NCBI GenBank assembly: GCA_002409215.1
Contig: DHUO01000030.1
Coordinates: forward strand, 1 to 5,343
Direction of reading: 5' to 3'
DNA from: Candidatus Dojkabacteria bacterium UBA5232
GTDB taxonomy: Bacteria > Patescibacteriota > Dojkabacteria > SC72
Length of the DNA: 5,343 nucleotides
The notes below the pieces were generated by a model. The model did no database searches, was not told the DNA's origin, and was given only the letters and a program-made list of their open reading frames with translations. The position numbers and the translations under genes are program-made. Positions 1-4,731 of the stretch are shown here, piece after piece. Within the stretch, counting starts at the first letter, position 1. Every line of letters begins with the position of its first letter.

Positions 1-1
1 A

Positions 2-151
2 GTATCCGTACTTCTTACAATTACTCCTCCAGAATCAGATGTTAATTGCATACAGGTTCTTGATGAAGATTTTAAGACATCAGGAGAGTTCAAAGCAAGT
101 GATAAGGCTAAGATATCTTTTGTAGTTGACACTTCAACTACCCAAGAATAA
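2..151 (+). CDS. C-terminal end of an unrecognised protein (5' truncated)
   Basis: An open frame runs from the left edge to a TAA at 149-151 and gives the last 49 residues of a protein whose start lies outside the window. The visible part starts with a short hydrophobic, beta-prone run (VSVLLTITPPESD), continues with an acidic and lysine-rich stretch, and ends FVVDTSTTQE. The alternation of hydrophobic and polar residues suggests the final strands of a beta-rich domain, but I recognise no family. There is one cysteine, at visible residue 16, and no membrane segment or C-terminal sorting motif. The other two frames on this strand carry stops or no sensible protein. Codon use (AGT, AAG, GAA, ATA) resembles that of the neighbours. 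The gene converges on the next one with 14 bases between stops. Confidence 0.6.
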   Translation, partial: VSVLLTITPPESDVNCIQVLDEDFKTSGEFKASDKAKISFVVDTSTTQE

Positions 152-165
152 CAATAAGAATATGT

Positions 166-795
166 TTACCTCTTTATCACATAGTTTAGGATATCACTCC
201 TAATTCCATATTGCTTGTATAGATGACTTACCAATTCTAATAGATAAGTCTTTCTATTAAGCGAAACAGTACTCCAATCTTCAATTGCAAAAATCGTTAG
301 GTCTCCCATATCTTCACATATCTCTCCAATATGTTCTACGACTTCCCTCTTGTTCTCTCTTCCTAAGAATGGAAACTGTTTATACAAAGAATCAAAGATT
401 TTTAACTCTGCCCCCTCAGGATCTGTAATTTCCCTCGTCCTATCTACAATATATTCTGAGCTAAGGAATAGATTAAGCTCTGGATTACGATTAGTAAGAA
501 CCATTAACCTATCTCCAAATTCTTCTCTTAGAAACCAAAGATGACTTTGTATATCATCTGGTATCTCAGAATTATTCCAAAGAGCATATACAGGAAGTTT
601 ATCCAAAACATTAGGAAACAAAACCCCATCTATATCACAAAGAAGTATTTCATTTCCCTTCTCATCTTCATCTGTCTCGGAAGCAATTTCTACTACTGCA
701 TCTTCAAATGATTTACAAAAAACTTCATTATATGAAGGTGTATAAGTCCCTTTTTCTAACATATTTTCAGATTCCATAAGCCTGACATTATACAT
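166..795 (-). CDS. HAD-superfamily hydrolase-like protein
   Basis: This 209-residue protein looks like a soluble haloacid-dehalogenase-fold enzyme, probably a phosphatase or nucleotidase of unknown substrate. Motif I is DIDGVLF at residues 54-60, with D54 the expected nucleophile and D56 the general acid/base. Motif II is the threonine in VLTNRN (T101). A lysine that could serve as motif II/III is K149. Motif III is the acidic pair E172-D173 in IFAIEDW. A large insertion between motifs I and II (residues 62-95) could form a small cap. About 50 residues, many acidic, precede motif I, which is longer than in most HAD proteins. The start is uncertain. The longest frame begins at 795, but a good -10 box lies within its first codons (787-792). 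Met7 (775-777) or Met12 (760-762) may therefore be the true start, and none of the three has a ribosome binding site. It is transcribed away from the nifS operon. The fold is fairly secure; the function is unknown. Confidence 0.8.
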   Translation of the reverse strand: MYNVRLMESENMLEKGTYTPSYNEVFCKSFEDAVVEIASETDEDEKGNEILLCDIDGVLFPNVLDKLPVYALWNNSEIPDDIQSHLWFLREEFGDRLMVLTNRNPELNLFLSSEYIVDRTREITDPEGAELKIFDSLYKQFPFLGRENKREVVEHIGEICEDMGDLTIFAIEDWSTVSLNRKTYLLELVSHLYKQYGIRSDILNYVIKR

Positions 796-810
796 TAGAA
801 GTGGTAAAAT
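782..810 (+). promoter_or_regulatory. Predicted promoter of the nifS operon
   Basis: CTGACA at 782-787 matches five of six bases of the -35 consensus. TAAAAT at 805-810 matches five of six of the -10 consensus. The spacer is exactly 17 bases, the optimum for the housekeeping sigma factor. The expected start of transcription, 6-8 bases past the -10 box, is 816-818, which coincides with the nifS ATG at 817. The mRNA would thus be leaderless. The -35 box shares base 787 with the -10 box of the opposing promoter. I see no clear operator such as an IscR-type palindrome. Confidence 0.55.
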
Positions 811-815
811 ATTAA
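787..815 (-). promoter_or_regulatory. Predicted promoter of the HAD-like gene
   Basis: Read on the minus strand, a perfect TATAAT -10 box occupies 787-792. A weak -35 box, TTAATA (four of six matches to TTGACA), lies at 810-815, with a 17-base spacer. Transcription would start near 779-781. That is downstream of the longest-frame start at 795 and only 2-4 bases before the ATG at 777, which argues for a shorter protein on a nearly leaderless message. The whole element overlaps the nifS promoter on the other strand. AT-rich DNA yields such boxes by chance, so this is a prediction. Confidence 0.45.
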
Positions 816-816
816 T

Positions 817-2001
817 ATGTCAGAACATACTTACTACTTTGACAATTCAGCAACTACAAAGGTTTCTAAAGAGGTTATGGATAGTATGCAACCATATCTT
901 AATGAAATATATGGTAATCCATCTACAATATACTCAATCGGTAGAGAGGCTAAAAAAGCAATTGAAACTGCAAGAGAAAAAGTTGCTAAAGCAATTAATG
1001 CTGATAGTAAAGAGATATTCTTTACTGGGTCAGGTACAGAGGCTGATAACTGGGCGATAAAAGGTATAGCATTTGCAAATCAACATAAAGATAAACATAT
1101 CATCACAACAAACATAGAACATCATGCAGTGTTACATACATGTGAATATTTAGAAAAATTTGGTTTTGAAACAACATATGTTCCAGTTAAAGAAAATGGA
1201 ATTGTAGATGTTAATGATATTAAAGATGCTCTAAGAGAGGATACAATACTAATCTCTGTAATGTTTGCAAATAATGAGATTGGAACTATCCAATCAATTA
1301 AAGAGATAGGGGAATTAGCAAAAGAGAAGAATATATATTTCCATACTGATGCTGTTCAAGCAATTGGACATATCCCAATAGATGTGAAAGAGTTGGATGT
1401 AGACTTACTTTCTCTTTCTGCACATAAATTTCATGGACCAAAAGGAGTAGGGGTTTTGTATATCAGAGATGGAGTTAACATTGATAACCTACTACATGGA
1501 GGAGGTCAAGAAAAAAGAAGAAGAGCTAGTACTGAAAATACTGCTGGAATTGTAGGACTGGGCAGAGCAATTGAAATAGCAACTGAAAATATTGATGAAA
1601 AAGTTAAATATCTAACAAAATTAAGAGAGAAAACAATTAATGGATTAATAGAAAATATCCCAGATATAATTATAAATGGAGATAGAGAGAAAAGATTACC
1701 AGGAAATGTAAATGTTTGTTTTAAATACATTGAAGGAGAATCCATATTGTTACACCTAGACCAGTATGGGATATGTGCTTCTAGTGGCTCTGCATGCACC
1801 TCAGGCTCTCTAGAGCCATCTCATGTACTCTTGGCAATAGGACTACCTCATGAGATAGCTCACGGTTCTTTAAGGCTCTCATTCTCAGAAGAGAATACTG
1901 AGGAAGAGGTAGATTATCTATTAGAAAAACTACCCCCAATTATTAAGAATCTAAGAAATATGTCCCCTTTATACAAAGCTAATTCAAATTGTAAGAATTA
2001 A
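817..2001 (+). CDS. nifS: Cysteine desulfurase, NifS type
   Basis: This cytoplasmic PLP enzyme converts L-cysteine to alanine and leaves a persulfide on its active cysteine, supplying sulfur for iron-sulfur clusters and possibly tRNA thiolation. At 394 residues it has full family length. The N-terminal YFDNSATT (7-14) and GNPSTIYS (33-40) are typical. The PLP pocket is seen in GSGTEADN (71-78), EHHAV (101-105, H103 stacking on PLP), and HTDAVQ (176-181, D178 and Q181). K204 in SAHKFHGPKG is the Schiff-base lysine. C327 in SGSACTSGSLEPSHVL is the persulfide cysteine. This short loop and the C-terminal MSPLY place it with the NifS/IscS group and not the SufS group. The ATG at 817 is supported by the family N-terminus but lacks a ribosome binding site. 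It leads an operon, with iscU-like nifU four bases downstream. No iscR, hscA, hscB or ferredoxin gene is in view. Confidence 0.96.
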   Translation: MSEHTYYFDNSATTKVSKEVMDSMQPYLNEIYGNPSTIYSIGREAKKAIETAREKVAKAINADSKEIFFTGSGTEADNWAIKGIAFANQHKDKHIITTNIEHHAVLHTCEYLEKFGFETTYVPVKENGIVDVNDIKDALREDTILISVMFANNEIGTIQSIKEIGELAKEKNIYFHTDAVQAIGHIPIDVKELDVDLLSLSAHKFHGPKGVGVLYIRDGVNIDNLLHGGGQEKRRRASTENTAGIVGLGRAIEIATENIDEKVKYLTKLREKTINGLIENIPDIIINGDREKRLPGNVNVCFKYIEGESILLHLDQYGICASSGSACTSGSLEPSHVLLAIGLPHEIAHGSLRLSFSEENTEEEVDYLLEKLPPIIKNLRNMSPLYKANSNCKN

Positions 2002-2005
2002 AAAA

Positions 2006-2389
2006 ATGGAAGAATACAGTCAAAAAGTAATGGATCATTTCATGAACCCTAGAAATGTAGGAATAATAGAAGATGCAGATGCTATCGGTGAGGTAGGTAA
2101 CTCTAGATGTGGAGATATCATGAAAATGTATCTTAAGATTAAAGACAATGTAATAGAAGATGTAAAATTTCAAACATTTGGTTGTGGAGCAGCTGTTGCA
2201 ACAAGTAGTATGGTTACAGAATTAGTAAAAGGGAAAACAATAGAGGAAGCTTTAAAAATTACAAACAAAACAGTTGCAGAAGCACTTGATGGCTTACCTC
2301 CAATAAAGATGCACTGTTCTAACTTAGCGGAAGAAGCTATTAGATCCGCAATAGAAGACTACAGAAAGAAAAATGAAAAAAAAGAGTAA
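2006..2389 (+). CDS. nifU: Iron-sulfur cluster scaffold protein, NifU/IscU N-terminal type
   Basis: This 127-residue protein is the short, single-domain scaffold on which NifS-derived sulfur and iron are assembled into [2Fe-2S] or [4Fe-4S] clusters before transfer to target proteins. The three ligand cysteines are present: C35 in GNSRCGD with the conserved D37, C60 in FGCGAA, and C104 in MHCSNLAEEAI with H103 beside it. The N-terminus EYSQKVMDHFMNPRNVG and the C-terminal helix EEAIRSAIEDY match the family closely. The C-terminal NifU domain and the ferredoxin-like domain of nitrogenase NifU are absent, so a general housekeeping role is likely. Its LPPIKMHCSN motif resembles clostridial-type NifU more than the LPPVKLHCSILAE form of proteobacterial IscU. 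It starts four bases after the nifS stop, with an A-rich leader and no clear ribosome binding site, which suggests translational coupling. Either symbol, nifU or iscU, would be defensible. Confidence 0.95.
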   Translation: MEEYSQKVMDHFMNPRNVGIIEDADAIGEVGNSRCGDIMKMYLKIKDNVIEDVKFQTFGCGAAVATSSMVTELVKGKTIEEALKITNKTVAEALDGLPPIKMHCSNLAEEAIRSAIEDYRKKNEKKE

Positions 2390-4001
2390 AGATATACTAA
2401 TAATCATCCTATCAATTAGTTTTTGCCTTGTTCTGTTAATTATAAATTTCCTAGCATACTTTACATTTTCTCAAAGAAAACAACAACCTTTTACAAAATT
2501 TACATACCAAAATCCCCATGAAGAATATTTAAGAAGTAAAGAGAAATTTCCCGAAAATCTAGAGATTTTACCATCAAACTATCTTGAAGTCGTAGAAAAA
2601 AATAATTTGAATATTGTACAGAAAAATAGAGTAGAACTACTTAGATATGGAAGTACTGTAGTTAATCAACAAAAAACAGGAAACTATCAGAATGTTTTAC
2701 ATTCATTACTAAATACCAACACCCAAATTCTTCTTAATAATCAGATCCTTTCAATATATTTTAAAACAGAGATGGAGGATATTAAGAAAGATTTAATGCA
2801 AAAAGAATGGGAAAATAGAAAAAAGCTATTTGAAAAAATATCTAAGAGGAAATTGGCAGAAATAGAATATATTGAAGATTTACTTGAGAATAGTACAGAT
2901 GTATTTAATGATTCTCTCTCGGCAAATGACATGAGTGTTATTAGTACTATACAGAGTAGGGGTAGTACAATAGAGAAGTTAGAAAGTAGTAGTAAAATTG
3001 AAGTTGATATCAATAGAAACTTACTAGATAGAATGATTGATTTATCAAAATATCTAGTTGATCAGTTGGAGGGAATGGGAATTAAGAATAGTAAGTTATT
3101 AGAACTCAACAAGAACCTTTTAAGCTTACAAGAGAATGAAATTAAAAAAGAAGTATTAGAGAAGATTTTACTTTCACAACAATACAATCTGGACAATGTT
3201 CAGATACTGCTCACTACAGTAAAAGAAGGAGATAGTTACAATCTCTTTGCAACACCATATATTGCAAAGACACCAATATTACCTGCAATAAATGATAACA
3301 ATATATTAGAAGAGTATGATGTAGAGCCTTTGCCTCTTCAAAGTGGAGAAATTAGATTACCAATCATGATGTATCATAATATTAGCGAACCAATACCTAA
3401 TGATCCATATTTACTCTATGTTAGTCCTGAGATATTTGAAAGACAGATAGCATACTTAGTTAAGAAGAACTACAAAATATTAAGTGTTGAGGAGTTTAAT
3501 AGTATTTTAGAATCAGGTGTTACACCTAAACAGAAAAGCATATTACTTACATTTGATGATGCAACACCAACTCACTATTCAGTAGCATATCCCATTCTTA
3601 AGAAATATGGACAAACAGGAACTTTCTTTATGATTGCATCTAGGTCTCTTCTTAACCATCAGCAAATTAAAGAGATGTCTGATGGTGGTATGGATATTCA
3701 ATCACATTTAAATACTCATGCATATTTTCACAAGATAAGTAGTGGTGCAATAAATGAAGAGATGGCTGCTAGTAAGAGTAAGATAGGGGAGATTACTGGT
3801 AAACCTGTGACTTTACTTGCATATCCTGGATGTAGTGCTGATTATAGATCTTTTGATATTGCAAAAAACAATGGATATACAGCAGCATTCTCATGTGGTA
3901 AATATATAGATATTAAACTAGATAAGAAGTACTACATATCAAGAGTCCACGCTTACAATGATATGGAAAGCTTTGTTAAGATGCTCTCAGTTGGTCTTTA
4001 A
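2373..4001 (+). CDS. Membrane-anchored polysaccharide deacetylase with coiled-coil stalk
   Basis: This 542-residue protein is predicted to sit outside the membrane and remove N- or O-acetyl groups from a cell-surface or wall polysaccharide. MKKKSK followed by a hydrophobic segment at residues 8-32 forms a signal anchor; no lipobox is seen. Residues about 35-290 are rich in Lys, Glu, Asn and Leu, with long helical stretches (130-175, 195-280) that look like a coiled-coil stalk. The NodB domain covers about 328-542: MMYHNIS (332-338), motif 1 TFDDA (393-397, D395 catalytic base and D396 metal ligand), motif 2 SHLNTH (444-449, metal ligands H445 and H449), motif 3 near YPGC (484-487), and RVH (524-526). 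Motif 1 usually ends in Gly, and Ala here is a mild departure, but all metal ligands are present. The ATG overlaps the last 17 bases of nifU in another frame, so translation is probably coupled. Its 3' end overlaps the opposing desulfoferrodoxin stop. The natural substrate cannot be told from sequence. Confidence 0.88.
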   Translation: MKKKSKDILIIILSISFCLVLLIINFLAYFTFSQRKQQPFTKFTYQNPHEEYLRSKEKFPENLEILPSNYLEVVEKNNLNIVQKNRVELLRYGSTVVNQQKTGNYQNVLHSLLNTNTQILLNNQILSIYFKTEMEDIKKDLMQKEWENRKKLFEKISKRKLAEIEYIEDLLENSTDVFNDSLSANDMSVISTIQSRGSTIEKLESSSKIEVDINRNLLDRMIDLSKYLVDQLEGMGIKNSKLLELNKNLLSLQENEIKKEVLEKILLSQQYNLDNVQILLTTVKEGDSYNLFATPYIAKTPILPAINDNNILEEYDVEPLPLQSGEIRLPIMMYHNISEPIPNDPYLLYVSPEIFERQIAYLVKKNYKILSVEEFNSILESGVTPKQKSILLTFDDATPTHYSVAYPILKKYGQTGTFFMIASRSLLNHQQIKEMSDGGMDIQSHLNTHAYFHKISSGAINEEMAASKSKIGEITGKPVTLLAYPGCSADYRSFDIAKNNGYTAAFSCGKYIDIKLDKKYYISRVHAYNDMESFVKMLSVGL

Positions 4002-4381
4002 ACAACTATTTCCCAGAGACCATGAAGATTGCAGTACTCTCTAACTCTAAGTTGACCAATATTTTCAAATGTGAATTCTGCTTTAGGTTCTTCTCCTGGT
4101 TTTAAGAATACTTTTTGGCTTTCTTCTCCATTGATTACTTCAATCCATTCTATTTGGTGAGCTTCTTCCATTGGATGAGGTATTGAGCCGACTTCTACAA
4201 ACACTTTGTTTCCTTCTATCTTTACAACAGGAAGATGTTTTTCATTACCTTCATCTTCTTTTTTCTCTTCAAAGAGAACCATATCTTGACCACAACATAC
4301 TAATGTTCCACCTCCTTCATGTAATACATCTACAATATTTCCACAGATATTACATTTGTATACTTGATGTCTTTTTGTCAT
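3998..4381 (-). CDS. dfx: Desulfoferrodoxin (two-iron superoxide reductase)
   Basis: This cytoplasmic enzyme of anaerobes reduces superoxide to hydrogen peroxide without releasing oxygen, normally fed electrons by rubredoxin. At 127 residues it has the usual length. The N-terminal desulforedoxin-like domain holds the FeCys4 center I: C10 and C13 in YKCNICGN, and the adjacent pair C29-C30 in LVCCGQ. The catalytic center II has H49 in EKHLP (with E47 and K48, the loop that gates the iron), H69 in IPHPME, H75 in AHQIEWIEV, and C117 and H120 in EYCNLHGLWE. Every ligand of the class is present, so it should be active. The ATG at 4379-4381 is fixed by the conserved spacing to C10. No ribosome binding site precedes it. 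It is divergent from the PspC gene and converges on the deacetylase with overlapping stop codons. No rubredoxin or peroxide-removing gene lies in the window. Confidence 0.97.
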   Translation of the reverse strand: MTKRHQVYKCNICGNIVDVLHEGGGTLVCCGQDMVLFEEKKEDEGNEKHLPVVKIEGNKVFVEVGSIPHPMEEAHQIEWIEVINGEESQKVFLKPGEEPKAEFTFENIGQLRVREYCNLHGLWEIVV

Positions 4382-4410
4382 ATATTTTGATTAAGAATTT
4401 AACTACTTTT

Positions 4411-4439
4411 AGTATATTCTATTTATGGAGATATAGGAA
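4411..4439 (-). promoter_or_regulatory. Possible promoter of the desulfoferrodoxin gene
   Basis: On the minus strand, TATACT at 4411-4416 matches five of six bases of a -10 box. TTCCTA at 4434-4439 matches three of six of the -35 box, with a 17-base spacer. Transcription would start near 4403-4405 and leave a leader of about 23 bases with no Shine-Dalgarno sequence. The -35 box is poor and the region is almost pure A and T, so the call is weak. Confidence 0.3.
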
Positions 4440-4443
4440 GATT

Positions 4444-4452
4444 TGATATAAT
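4444..4452 (+). promoter_or_regulatory. Extended -10 promoter element of the PspC gene
   Basis: TGATATAAT is a perfect extended -10 element (TGn followed by TATAAT), the form that can work without a -35 box. No good -35 box is found 16-18 bases upstream. Transcription would begin near 4458-4460 and give a leader of about 20 bases that contains no Shine-Dalgarno sequence before the ATG at 4480. Confidence 0.5.
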
Positions 4453-4479
4453 GTGGTGTTAATATTAGAAAATTAAAAA

Positions 4480-4731
4480 ATGAAAAAGCTATATCGTTCA
4501 GATACAAACAAAGTTCTTGCTGGTGTATGTGGTGGAATAGGGGAGTATCTTGATATTGACCCAGTAATAGTAAGAGTGGTTTTTGTTCTCTTTTCCTTCG
4601 GTGGTGGTAGTGGATTATTTCTTTACCTAATCCTTCTGCTTGTCATTCCTGAAAGACCTACAAGTGAAAGCACAAAGGTAGTTAAAGAGGAACCTGTTTG
4701 GGAGGAGAAAAAAGCTAAGAAGGAAGTTTAA
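4480..4731 (+). CDS. PspC-domain small membrane protein
   Basis: This 83-residue protein is a nearly bare PspC domain. In enterobacteria PspC senses membrane stress together with PspB, while many other bacteria carry short stand-alone PspC proteins of unknown role. The domain begins at KLYRSDTNKVLAGVCGGIGEY (residues 3-23) and continues LDIDPVIVR (24-32). One long hydrophobic span follows at about 33-56, broken by GGGSG at 41-45, and ends in the typical VIPE (55-58). The remaining 25 residues are charged and lysine/glutamate-rich and probably lie on the cytoplasmic side. There is no leucine-zipper region as in enterobacterial PspC. No pspA, pspB or pspF gene is nearby. The start is fixed by the family N-terminus. 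The gene is divergent from desulfoferrodoxin, and its stop codon directly abuts the stop of the opposing sortase gene. Confidence 0.92.
   Translation: MKKLYRSDTNKVLAGVCGGIGEYLDIDPVIVRVVFVLFSFGGGSGLFLYLILLLVIPERPTSESTKVVKEEPVWEEKKAKKEV

Noticed and set aside
350..544. 64-codon plus-strand open frame inside the HAD-like gene
   Set aside because: It lies wholly antisense to a well-supported gene, has no family features, and reads as a low-complexity shadow.
1506..1799. 97-codon minus-strand open frame inside nifS
   Set aside because: Its Ser/Phe/Ile-rich protein is the reverse reading of AT-rich coding sequence, with no promoter, leader or motif of its own.
2741..3013. 90-codon minus-strand open frame opposite the deacetylase stalk, apparently hydrophobic
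   Set aside because: The leucine/serine/phenylalanine richness is the expected complement of Lys/Glu/Asn codons in the stalk and not a real membrane protein.
4171..4446. 91-codon plus-strand open frame opposite desulfoferrodoxin and running into the intergenic region
   Set aside because: Most of it is antisense to a certain gene. Its end in the promoter region arises from stop-free AT-rich sequence.
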